DNA from: Paractinoplanes deccanensis
Lineage (GTDB): Bacteria > Actinomycetota > Actinomycetes > Mycobacteriales > Micromonosporaceae
DNA length: 64,000 nucleotides
NCBI RefSeq assembly: GCF_016862115.1
Contig: NZ_BOMI01000082.1
Span: forward strand, 114,257 to 178,256
Direction of reading: 5' to 3'
The position numbers and the translations under genes are program-made. Below the pieces are notes generated by a model that worked only from the letters and a program-made list of their open reading frames with translations, was not told the DNA's origin and made no database searches. Of this stretch, positions 40,935 to 48,318 are shown piece after piece (position 1 is the stretch's first letter; every line of letters starts with the position of its first letter).

Positions 40935-41450
40935 ATGTCCGGAAACGAGCGTGAGGATGATGACAGCCTGCGCGCGTTCGTGGCGGCTCGGCTGCCGCGT
41001 CTGCGTCGCTCGGCCTTTCTCATGTGTGGTGACTGGCAGCTCGCCGGTGAATTGACCCGTGCCGCGCTGGCGCGTCTCGTCGTGGACACGCGGCGGGGGG
41101 CGGTGGCCGACGCGGAGGTGTACGCGTACGCGGATCTGATGGAAGCCTGCCGCAAGCGCAACCGGCGGCGGGAGCACGTCTTCGTGGCGTCCGCCGGCGG
41201 TGCGGGGGTGGCGACCGAGTCGATCCTGCTGCTGGACGCGCTGCACAAGCTCGCGCCGCGATGCCGGGCCGTCCTCGTGCTGCGCTACTGGGACGGCTTC
41301 GACGTGGACACCACGGGGGCCATGCTGGACCTCGAGGACGAACGGGTCGCCGCCTACGAGCGCGCCGGCCTGGCCGCCCTGGAGAAGCTGCTGACCGAGT
41401 CGGAAGCCGCGATGGCCGGGGAAGCCGCAGCGGCCGGAGGGCGGCGGTGA
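40935..41450 (+). CDS. ECF (SigE-family-like) sigma factor, divergent
   Basis: 171 residues. The N-terminal 'LRAFVAARLPRLRRSAFLMC' then 'GDWQLAGELTRAALARL' resembles region 2.1-2.2 of actinomycete SigE-type sigma factors. 'LLDALHKLAPRCRAVLVLRY' then 'WDGFDVDTTGAMLDLEDERV' resembles region 4. The -10-recognition part of region 2 is short and the region 4 helix-turn-helix is acidic and atypical, so DNA binding may be weak. Its last residues, 'AMAGEAAAAGG', come from an Ala/Gly repeat that continues into the next frame. GTGA overlap links it to the 79-codon bridge frame. A membrane protein gene follows that may act as its anti-sigma partner. Confidence 0.65.
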   Translation: MSGNEREDDDSLRAFVAARLPRLRRSAFLMCGDWQLAGELTRAALARLVVDTRRGAVADAEVYAYADLMEACRKRNRRREHVFVASAGGAGVATESILLLDALHKLAPRCRAVLVLRYWDGFDVDTTGAMLDLEDERVAAYERAGLAALEKLLTESEAAMAGEAAAAGGRR

Positions 41451-41686
41451 CCAGGGGAACGGCGGTGGCCCGTGGAGCAGCAGTCGCTGGGAGAGCAGCG
41501 ATGGCGAGGAGTGCCGCGGCCGCCGGTGGAGGAGCGGCCGCTGGGGGAGTGATGCCCGGAGGTGCCGCGGCCGCCGGTGGTGCAATGGTCGCTGGGGGAG
41601 CGATGGCCGGGGAAGCCGCGGCCGCCGGTGGAGCCGCTGCGGCCGGCGGGGGCCTGATGGTGGGCGACGCCAGGATCGCTCGATGA
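41447..41686 (+). CDS. Ala/Gly-rich bridge frame between sigma gene and membrane protein gene
   Basis: A 79-codon frame whose GTG overlaps the sigma stop (GTGA) and whose TGA overlaps the next ATG (ATGA). It encodes only Ala, Gly, Met and Val with a few Arg. It consists of 51-54-bp repeats beginning near 41483, 41537 and 41588. One repeat also forms the 3' end of the sigma gene, read in a different frame. It may be a translated linker that keeps coupling, or a repeat expansion without product function. Confidence 0.4.
   Translation: MTRGTAVARGAAVAGRAAMARSAAAAGGGAAAGGVMPGGAAAAGGAMVAGGAMAGEAAAAGGAAAAGGGLMVGDARIAR
41451..41680. repeat. 51-54-bp degenerate tandem repeat
   Basis: Three copies of a unit starting G(T/C)CGCTGG at 41483, 41537 and 41588, containing GCCGCGGCCGCCGGTGG. 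The related block GATGGCCGGGGAAGCCGC is found at both about 41410 (inside the sigma gene) and about 41602. Confidence 0.75.
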
Positions 41687-42447
41687 GCGGGACCGGGCCG
41701 ACCGGCCAGCTGCGTGAGCTGCTGGAGCATGTCGTCGAGGGGGAGCCGTCGATCGCCGGTGAGGTCGACGCCGTCTTTCGCCGGGCCGATCGGTTGCGGC
41801 GCCGGCGCGCGCGGCTGCTGCTCGGGTCCGGGGTGCTTGCGGCGGGAGCGGTCGTGGCGGCGGGTTATCTGCTCACCACGACGTTGCTGCCGGGCGCTCC
41901 GGTTGCCGAGCCGGTGCCGGTCGTGGTGTCCACCCCGGCCACGGTGGAGCCGGCGCCGGTGGCCAGTGCTGACCCCGTACGGCAGGTGATCGAGCCGTTG
42001 ATCGAAGGGCGCGGGCTGGAGATCACGCCGCGGTCGCCGGAGCGCGGCGAGGGGTGGCGGCGCTACGAGGTGCGCGACGAGGACGGGCCGCGCGGCACGG
42101 TCGAGGTTGCCGCCTTCGACAAGCCGGGCGACTACTGCTTCCCGGTGAAGGCCGACGACAAGGCCTGCGCCCGGGTGGACAAGGCCGGCGGGCTCGAGTT
42201 CGTGCGCTACGACGACGACAGCGACAAGGACTGGCAGGTGCGCGAGACGATCGCGCGGCGGGTGAGCGACGGCCGTACCGTCGCCGTCATGGCCACCGGG
42301 GAGCGTGACGTGGGCGCCGAGCGCGGCAAGCCGGGGCTCACCGGGGCGCAGGTCGAGCAGGTGGCCACCGACGAGCGGGTCCTCGACGCCTTCGGTGACG
42401 AGGAGTGCGGGGAGGGTTGCCCGGCGCTGCGGACCCCGGTGGACTAG
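41683..42447 (+). CDS. Single-pass membrane protein, possible sigma partner
   Basis: 254 residues. A cytoplasmic N-terminus of about 45 residues ('QLRELLEHVVEGEPSIAG', then an Arg-rich stretch) precedes one membrane helix at about 47-68 ('LLLGSGVLAAGAVVAAGYLL'). A Pro/Val linker and an external domain with four cysteines follow ('DYCFPVKADDKAC', 'EECGEGCPALR'). The layout is that of proteins encoded after ECF sigma genes in actinomycetes. No canonical zinc anti-sigma motif (HxxxCxxC) is present. Its ATG overlaps the preceding frame and its stop overlaps the convergent gene by 4 bases. Confidence 0.72.
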   Translation: MSGTGPTGQLRELLEHVVEGEPSIAGEVDAVFRRADRLRRRRARLLLGSGVLAAGAVVAAGYLLTTTLLPGAPVAEPVPVVVSTPATVEPAPVASADPVRQVIEPLIEGRGLEITPRSPERGEGWRRYEVRDEDGPRGTVEVAAFDKPGDYCFPVKADDKACARVDKAGGLEFVRYDDDSDKDWQVRETIARRVSDGRTVAVMATGERDVGAERGKPGLTGAQVEQVATDERVLDAFGDEECGEGCPALRTPVD

Positions 42448-43094
42448 ACCTTGCGGCGGATCAGGAACGCGATGCCGGCCAGGCCGACCAGGATGGCGAT
42501 CAGGACCGCGCCGTTGAGCAGGAACAGGCGGCGCACCTCGCCCACGTATTCCTGGACGCCGGCCGGCTGGTCGGCGGCGTCGTCGACATCGAGGCCCTGG
42601 CCGATGCCGCCGCCGATGCCGCCGGTGACCACGTCGGGCTTGGCCTTGAGCGGCACGCCGGCGACGCGCAGCGCCTCGGGCATGGTGAGCCGGCCGTAGA
42701 ACCAGCCCTCGGTCTTGGCGCCGGTCGGCTGCTTGGCGAGGCGGTGGGCACGGGGACCGCCGGCGGCCATCGGGAACAGGTCGAAGACCTGGAGCGCCTG
42801 CTTGTTGTTGAGCAGGGTCACCGTGTATTTGGCGCCGAGCTTGTCGGCCTGGAGCGCGGTCGTCTGGGACTTGGCCGACGCCATCCAGCTGACCTCGCTG
42901 TAGAGGCTCTCGAAGAGCCTCTTCTGCGTCTTCTGATCGACGAGGATCTTGCCGTCGACGTCCTTGCCGGTGATCTGGACGACGTTCGGCTTGGCGGCGG
43001 CCTTGGGCGCGGCCTGCGCCGCCGCGCCGGGAGCGAGCCCGACGGCGAGCGCCGCCGTGATCGCGAGCAACCGTGTGATCGCCTTCTGCACCAT
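42444..43094 (-). CDS. Secreted/membrane-anchored hypothetical protein
   Basis: 216 residues. A signal peptide ('LLAITAALAVGLAPGAAAQA') leads to an external domain of about 145 residues ('KPNVVQITGKDVDGKILVDQ', 'AKYTVTLLNNKQALQVFDLF'). One C-terminal membrane helix follows ('LFLLNGAVLIAILVGLAGIA') with a basic stop-transfer 'FLIRRKV'. The architecture is type I. GGGAGG before ATG 43094 fixes the start. No domain was recognised. It is tail-to-tail with the membrane protein gene at 41683. Confidence 0.75.
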   Translation of the reverse strand: MVQKAITRLLAITAALAVGLAPGAAAQAAPKAAAKPNVVQITGKDVDGKILVDQKTQKRLFESLYSEVSWMASAKSQTTALQADKLGAKYTVTLLNNKQALQVFDLFPMAAGGPRAHRLAKQPTGAKTEGWFYGRLTMPEALRVAGVPLKAKPDVVTGGIGGGIGQGLDVDDAADQPAGVQEYVGEVRRLFLLNGAVLIAILVGLAGIAFLIRRKV

Positions 43095-43290
43095 CGTCCG
43101 GCCTCCCCCGCCCCGTGGTTGGACATGGCTTCGCGCACTGTCGCCCGCTGACGCGGCCGTGGCCCTAAGCCTTCCCGGGCCAGCGCCCGGGCGCATCTCG
43201 AGCCGGACGAATTTGAAGCCATCTGGGGATGACCGAGAGACGACGACGGCCGTTGATCAGCGGCCGAATAGTACCTACCGCGCGCAACAC

Positions 43291-43324
43291 GATGGAGGCC
43301 CGGTCACCCGACCGAGCCTCCATC
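43291..43324 (-). terminator. Hairpin downstream of gltX
   Basis: GATGGAGGC and GCCTCCATC enclose an inner GGTC/GACC pair, forming a nearly continuous stem 15 bp beyond the gltX stop. No T tract follows. Confidence 0.6.
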
Positions 43325-43338
43325 GAAACGAAAACGTG

Positions 43339-44745
43339 TTACAAGCGGGCGCGCGCCGCGCGCAGCCGGGCGAGCGTCCGCTCGCGGCCCAGCACCTCGA
43401 TCGACTCGAAGAGCGGCAGGCCCACCGACCGGCCGGTGACCGCGACCCGCACCGGCGCCTGGGTCTTGCCGAGCTTGAGCTCGCGGGCGAGGCCGACCTC
43501 TTCGAGCGCGGCCTTGAGCGGCTCGGCCGACCACTCCGGCAGCGCCTCGAAGGCGGCCGCGGTGGCGTCGAGGATGTCGGCCGCGCCCTCCTTCATGGCC
43601 TTGTTCCAGGAGGTCTCGTCGTAGGCCGGCTGGTCGAGGAAGAAGAAGTCGACGTACTCCACGATCTCGGACAGGACCGCGATGCGGGTCTGCGCCAGCG
43701 GGGCGACAGCGGTGAAGACGTCGACGTCGAAGCTCGCCGGCTCCCACGGCGGGGCCGGGATCGTGTCGGTGCCGCTCAGCCACGGCGTGCAGAGCTGGAT
43801 GAACTCCTGCACGTCGAGCGCCCGGATGTAGTCGCCGTTGAACGCCCGCAGCTTTTTGACGTCGAAGAACGCGGGGGCGTGGTTGACCTCCTCGAGGCGG
43901 TACTCGTCCTCGATGACCTGCCACGGCACGATCTCACGGTCGCCGGTCGGCGCCCAGCCGAGCAGCATCAGGTAGTTCTTCATCGCGGCGGCCAGGTAGC
44001 CCTCGTCGCGGTAGCTCTCGAGGGCCACCTTGTCGCGGCGCTTCGACAGCTTCTGCCGCTTCTCGTTGACGATGACCGGCACGTGGGCCCAGACCGGCGG
44101 GGTGTGCCCGAGCGCCTCCCACAGCAGCTGCTGCTTGGGCGTGTTGGGCAGGTGCTCCTCGGCCCGGATCACGTGGGTGATGCCCATCGTCAGGTCGTCG
44201 ACGACGTTGGCCAGCAGGAAGACCGCCGAGCCGTCGCTGCGCGCGATGACGAAGTCCTCCATCAGCTTGTTCTCGAAGGTGGGCTTGCCGCGCACCAGGT
44301 CCTCGACGACGGTCTCGCCCTCGTCGGGGGTGCGGAAGCGCAGGGCGCGGCCCTCGCCCGGCCCGAGGCCCCGGTCGCGGCAGAAGCCGTCGTAGCCGGT
44401 GTGCTGGTTGCCCGTGCGGGCGATGACGTCCTCGCGCTTGCAGTCGCAGTAGTATGCCCGGCCCTCGCCGTAGAGCCGGGTGGCGGCGGCGGTGTGGTCC
44501 TGGGCGTAGGAGGACTGGAAGTACGGTCCTTCGTACGTGCCGCGCTCGATGCCGATCCAGTCGAGCGCCGAGATGATGCCCTCGGTCCACTCGGGACGGT
44601 TGCGGGCGGCGTCGGTGTCCTCGATCCGCAGCACGAAGACACCGTCGTGCTGCTTGGCGTAGATCCAGTTCTGCAGCGCGGAGCGCGCGCCGCCGACGTG
44701 GAACATGCCGGTCGGAGAGGGGGCGAAGCGTACTCGTACAGTCAC
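43339..44745 (-). CDS. gltX: Glutamate--tRNA ligase
   Basis: 468 residues. The HIGH-type motif is 'GMFHVGGARSAL' (HVGG at 16-19) and the KMSKS motif is KLSKR (232-236). 'YYCDCKRED' (about 99-106) carries cysteines of the zinc-binding region. It charges tRNA-Glu and, in most actinomycetes, also tRNA-Gln for amidation by GatCAB. The MFS gene lies 13 bp upstream on the same strand, so both may share a transcript. Confidence 0.95.
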   Translation of the reverse strand: MTVRVRFAPSPTGMFHVGGARSALQNWIYAKQHDGVFVLRIEDTDAARNRPEWTEGIISALDWIGIERGTYEGPYFQSSYAQDHTAAATRLYGEGRAYYCDCKREDVIARTGNQHTGYDGFCRDRGLGPGEGRALRFRTPDEGETVVEDLVRGKPTFENKLMEDFVIARSDGSAVFLLANVVDDLTMGITHVIRAEEHLPNTPKQQLLWEALGHTPPVWAHVPVIVNEKRQKLSKRRDKVALESYRDEGYLAAAMKNYLMLLGWAPTGDREIVPWQVIEDEYRLEEVNHAPAFFDVKKLRAFNGDYIRALDVQEFIQLCTPWLSGTDTIPAPPWEPASFDVDVFTAVAPLAQTRIAVLSEIVEYVDFFFLDQPAYDETSWNKAMKEGAADILDATAAAFEALPEWSAEPLKAALEEVGLARELKLGKTQAPVRVAVTGRSVGLPLFESIEVLGRERTLARLRAARARL

Positions 44746-44758
44746 CCGCCAAGGGTAC

Positions 44759-46000
44759 CTAGCGCACGGAACGGATTTTCACCACCGCCACCGCTCCGAG
44801 CAGGGTGACGAGGCCGGTCAGGCCGAACAGGGCGGGGTAGCCGCCGAGGTGGGTGACGATCGGTGCCGAGATGGCCGGGCCGATGGCCTGCGGGGCCGCG
44901 CTGGCGATGTTGATGACGCCCAGGTCCTTGGCGCGGTCGGTGGCGGCCGGCAGCACCTGGGTGATCAGCGCGGTGTCGACGGCGAGGTAGACGCCGTAGC
45001 CGGCGCCGAAGATCAGGGCGGCGGCCATGGAGACCGGCCAGGTGGGCCAGATGGCGAGCATCGTCGCGGCGATCGTGATCAGCACACCGGACCAGATCAC
45101 GAAGATCTTGCGGCGGCCGAGCTTGTCGGAGAGGTGGCCGCCGGTCATCGCCGTGCCGATCATGCCGACCGTGTAGAGCAGGATCATGATGAGCAGGCCG
45201 GTGTCCGGATCGTCCAGCTTCACCGCGTCGGTCAGGAAGTAGAGCAGGTAGAGCGTGCCGAGCGCGTTGCCGAGCTGCACCAGGAAGCGGGTGCCGAAGG
45301 CCCAGGCGAAGTCGGGGTTGCCGCGCAGGTCGAGCCGCCACGTGGTGCGCACCCGGTGGCCGGCCGGGAGCGGCTCGTCCTGGGTGAGCAGGGCGAACGG
45401 GGCGGCGAGCACGACCAGGCCGAGGGCGAGCGCGATGTAGCCGAGGCTGATGTCGGTGACGATGGCGGTCACCAGGATGGCGCCCATCACCAGGCCGAGC
45501 GCCTGCGGCATGCCGATCCAGCCGGAGACCAGGCCGCGCTGGATGACCGGCACCCGGTCGGGCACGGCGGCGGTGAGCGAGGCCAGCATGATGTTGATGC
45601 CGACCTGGGCGGCCGCCCAGGCCAGGGTCACGGTGAGCAGGTTGGGCGCCTCGGCGAGGACGCTCAGCGCGAGCACGGTCAGGGCCGCGCCGCTCAGCGT
45701 CCAGACGTGCCGCCGGCCGTACGGGCGGCCGAAGAGCCTGAGCCGGGTGCGGTCGGAGAGCGAGCCGGCGAGCGGGGCCACCACGACGGCGACGAACGCG
45801 CCGATGCCGGTGACCAGGCCGAGCCACGCCTCCTTGTGCTCCTGGGTGAGCTCGGCGACCTGCTCGGGCAGCAGGATCTGGATGGGCGTGTAGCACGCCA
45901 TCCAGAGGCCCAGGTTGGCGGCGAAGAGAAGGCCGATCCACGACCGGTTGACGGGCTCGGTGGGCTCGGCGAGGGCCGTTGATCCCTGCACGACGGCCAT
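44759..46000 (-). CDS. Major facilitator superfamily transporter
   Basis: 413 residues with 12 predicted membrane helices. The loop 2-3 motif is 'LAGSLSDRTRLRLFGRPYGR' and its repeat in the second half is 'GGHLSDKLGRRKIFVIW', both MFS motif A. The N-terminal 'LLFAANLGLWMACYTPIQIL' then 'LPEQVAELT' resembles sugar/cation symporter-like members that are often beside actinomycete housekeeping genes. The substrate is unknown. It is followed after 13 bases by gltX. Confidence 0.9.
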   Translation of the reverse strand: MAVVQGSTALAEPTEPVNRSWIGLLFAANLGLWMACYTPIQILLPEQVAELTQEHKEAWLGLVTGIGAFVAVVVAPLAGSLSDRTRLRLFGRPYGRRHVWTLSGAALTVLALSVLAEAPNLLTVTLAWAAAQVGINIMLASLTAAVPDRVPVIQRGLVSGWIGMPQALGLVMGAILVTAIVTDISLGYIALALGLVVLAAPFALLTQDEPLPAGHRVRTTWRLDLRGNPDFAWAFGTRFLVQLGNALGTLYLLYFLTDAVKLDDPDTGLLIMILLYTVGMIGTAMTGGHLSDKLGRRKIFVIWSGVLITIAATMLAIWPTWPVSMAAALIFGAGYGVYLAVDTALITQVLPAATDRAKDLGVINIASAAPQAIGPAISAPIVTHLGGYPALFGLTGLVTLLGAVAVVKIRSVR

Positions 46001-46116
46001 CCGGCCTCCTCGAAAGGTGAAAGTTCCTCGGAGGTTAGAGGATGACGATCCCCTCGGGAAGGGAGCTTACGGAAGGTGGTCGTGCGGTTGCAATCGGCAA
46101 TTGAGGCCAATGAGGC

Positions 46117-48228
46117 TCAGACGGTGAAGCGGTCCACCAGGCCGGTGAGCTTGCGGGCCGTCGCGTCGAGCTCGCCCGCCGCGCGGTGCGACACCGCCAC
46201 CGACGCCCGGGTGCCGTCGACCGCGCCGCTCACCACGCCGATGCCCTCGGCGATCTCGCGGCTGCCGGAGGCCACCTCGGAGATGTTGCGGGCCATCTCG
46301 GCGGTCGTGGCGGCCTGCTCCTCGACCGCCGCCGCGATCGCCGTCTGGTAGTCGTTCACCTGGGCGATCCGGGCCGTGATGGCCTCGATCGCGTCGACCG
46401 CCCGGCTGGTGTCGCTCTCGATCGCCTGCACCCGCGAGGTCACGTCCTCGGTGGCCCGCGCGGTCTCCTGGGCGAGCTCCTTGACCTCGCCGGCGACCAC
46501 CGCGAAGCCCTTGCCGGTCTCGCCGGCCCGGGCCGCCTCGATCGTCGCGTTCAGCGCCAGCAGGTTGGTCTGCTCGGCGATGCTCGCGATCAGCCGCACC
46601 ACGTCGGCGATCGCCGTGGTCGAGGCGCGCAGCTCGGTGATCACGCCGGCGGCGGCCGCGGTCAGCCCGACGCCGTCCCGGCCGGCCTGGGCCGCGTCCT
46701 GGGCGTTGGTCGAGATCTCCGAGATCGACGCGCCCATCTCCTCGGCGCCCGCGGCCACCGTCTGCACGACGTGCGAGACGCCCTCGGCGGCCACGTTGAC
46801 GTGACCGGCCCGGGTGGCCGCCTCGTCGGCGGAGCCGGCCAGCTCGCCGCCGGTCGCGGCCACCTGCTGGGCCGTGCCGGCCACCTCGTGCGCGGCGTCG
46901 GTGACCTCGACCATCACCGTGCGCAGCTCGCCCACGGCGGTGTTGAGCTCGGCGGAGGCCACCGCGATCTCGTCCTTGCCGTCGACCGGCACCACCACGG
47001 TCAGGTCCCGCTTGGCGAGCCGGGACAGGCCGCCGGTGAGCCCGGCCAGGCGGCGCGCGATGCGCCGCGCCAGCGTCGCCGCCACCAGGCCGCCGACCAC
47101 CGCGAGCACCACCGCCGCGATCACGAAGGCCACCAGCATCGCCTTGCGGCCGTCGCGGACCGCGGTGATCGGCCCGGCGAAGTCGGCGTCGTAGCCGCCG
47201 ATCGCGATGGCCCACGAGTACGGCGCGTAGTAGGCGACCGTCGTGGTGGTCGGCCCGGCCGCCGCGCCCGCCGCGCCGGGCAACTGGTAGGTCGTGCTCC
47301 AGGTCGCGTCGTCCTCCAGGGTCGGCGCCTTGGCCACGATCTCGGCGACGTACTTGGTGCCGTTCGCGTCGGTCGACTCGGCGTCCACGCTGTCCGTGGC
47401 GCCGTCCACGCTCGACGCGACGACCCGGCCGGCGTCCGCCGACGACGTGCTGAAGACGCTGACCCAGCCGTTCTCGCCGACCTCGCCGGCGGTGACCGCG
47501 GCGGTCAGGTTCTCCAGGGCGTCCGACTGGGGGATGCCGGCGAAGAGCGAGCCGACCACCGCGCCGGAGGCGTCCTTGATCGGGTCGTACGCCGTGATGT
47601 ACCAGGTGTCGACCACCTTGGCCACGCCGCGGTAGGACTTGCCCGCCTTGATCGCGGCGGCCACCGCGTTGGCCGTGCCGTTCGAGGTCGCCGGGATGTA
47701 CGTGCCGATCGCCCGGCTGCCGTTCGCCGCCTCCACGGTCGTGCCGACCCGCAGCAGGTCGCCGGCGGTGTTCATGCGCTGGAAGACGGTGACCACGGCG
47801 CCGGAGACGGACGCGGCGTCGTCCACGAAGGGCGTGGTGACCTTCAGGTTCTTGTTCTGGCCGAGCCAGGAGCCGCCGATCATCATGCGCGGCAGCGTGA
47901 CCGTCGTCTTCGCGTTCGTCACCTGATTGGTGGCCGTCCACGTCGCCGTGCGGTCCGAGAACGACACGCCGCCGCTGAGCGCCAGCAGCTTGTCGGCCGC
48001 GTTCATCGACACGTCGACGCTGTTCTGCACCTCGTCGCCGACCGACGACACCAGCGTGGTCACGTCGCTCGTGATCTGCTGAAGAGTCGCCTCGTTCTGG
48101 GCGACCACCTCACGCTCGGTGCTCTCGGCGAAGTCGGCGCTCTCCCACGCGCCGACCAGCACCAGGACGGCGGCGGTGCCGATCACCCCGCCCAGGCCCA
48201 GCGCGAGGAGCTTGTGACTGATCTGCAT
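46117..48228 (-). CDS. Methyl-accepting chemotaxis-type receptor with Cache domain
   Basis: 703 residues. TM1 (about 5-25, 'LLALGLGGVIGTAAVLVLVG') is followed by a large extracellular Cache-type sensor (about 50-330, with 'VKVVDTWYITAYDPIKDASG' and 'YYAPYSWAIAIGGYDADFAG'). TM2 (about 345-370) leads to a HAMP domain and a signalling domain with the conserved hairpin 'RLIASIAEQTNLLALNATIE' then 'AARAGETGKGFAVVAGEVKE'. ATG 48228 is taken as the start; a GTG four codons earlier is possible. No che gene or flagellar gene is in the window. Motile-spore actinomycetes such as Actinoplanes carry many such receptors. Confidence 0.93.
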   Translation of the reverse strand: MQISHKLLALGLGGVIGTAAVLVLVGAWESADFAESTEREVVAQNEATLQQITSDVTTLVSSVGDEVQNSVDVSMNAADKLLALSGGVSFSDRTATWTATNQVTNAKTTVTLPRMMIGGSWLGQNKNLKVTTPFVDDAASVSGAVVTVFQRMNTAGDLLRVGTTVEAANGSRAIGTYIPATSNGTANAVAAAIKAGKSYRGVAKVVDTWYITAYDPIKDASGAVVGSLFAGIPQSDALENLTAAVTAGEVGENGWVSVFSTSSADAGRVVASSVDGATDSVDAESTDANGTKYVAEIVAKAPTLEDDATWSTTYQLPGAAGAAAGPTTTTVAYYAPYSWAIAIGGYDADFAGPITAVRDGRKAMLVAFVIAAVVLAVVGGLVAATLARRIARRLAGLTGGLSRLAKRDLTVVVPVDGKDEIAVASAELNTAVGELRTVMVEVTDAAHEVAGTAQQVAATGGELAGSADEAATRAGHVNVAAEGVSHVVQTVAAGAEEMGASISEISTNAQDAAQAGRDGVGLTAAAAGVITELRASTTAIADVVRLIASIAEQTNLLALNATIEAARAGETGKGFAVVAGEVKELAQETARATEDVTSRVQAIESDTSRAVDAIEAITARIAQVNDYQTAIAAAVEEQAATTAEMARNISEVASGSREIAEGIGVVSGAVDGTRASVAVSHRAAGELDATARKLTGLVDRFTV

Positions 48229-48272
48229 GCCGCGTCCCACTCCGTACCTATCGGCACGCTTCGGAGACGACT

Positions 48273-48310
48273 GAGCCGGGCCGGCCCTCGTGCGAGGACC
48301 GGCCCGGCTC
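48273..48310 (-). terminator. Terminator hairpin downstream of aceE
   Basis: GAGCCGGGCCGG (48273-48284) pairs perfectly with CCGGCCCGGCTC (48299-48310) across a 14-base loop, 8 bp after the aceE stop. No T tract. Confidence 0.65.
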
Positions 48311-48318
48311 GAGAGGAA

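Noticed and set aside
43200..43290. RNA gene or riboswitch downstream of gltX
   Set aside because: Only short inverted repeats such as GGCCG/CGGCC were found; no conserved RNA fold was recognised.
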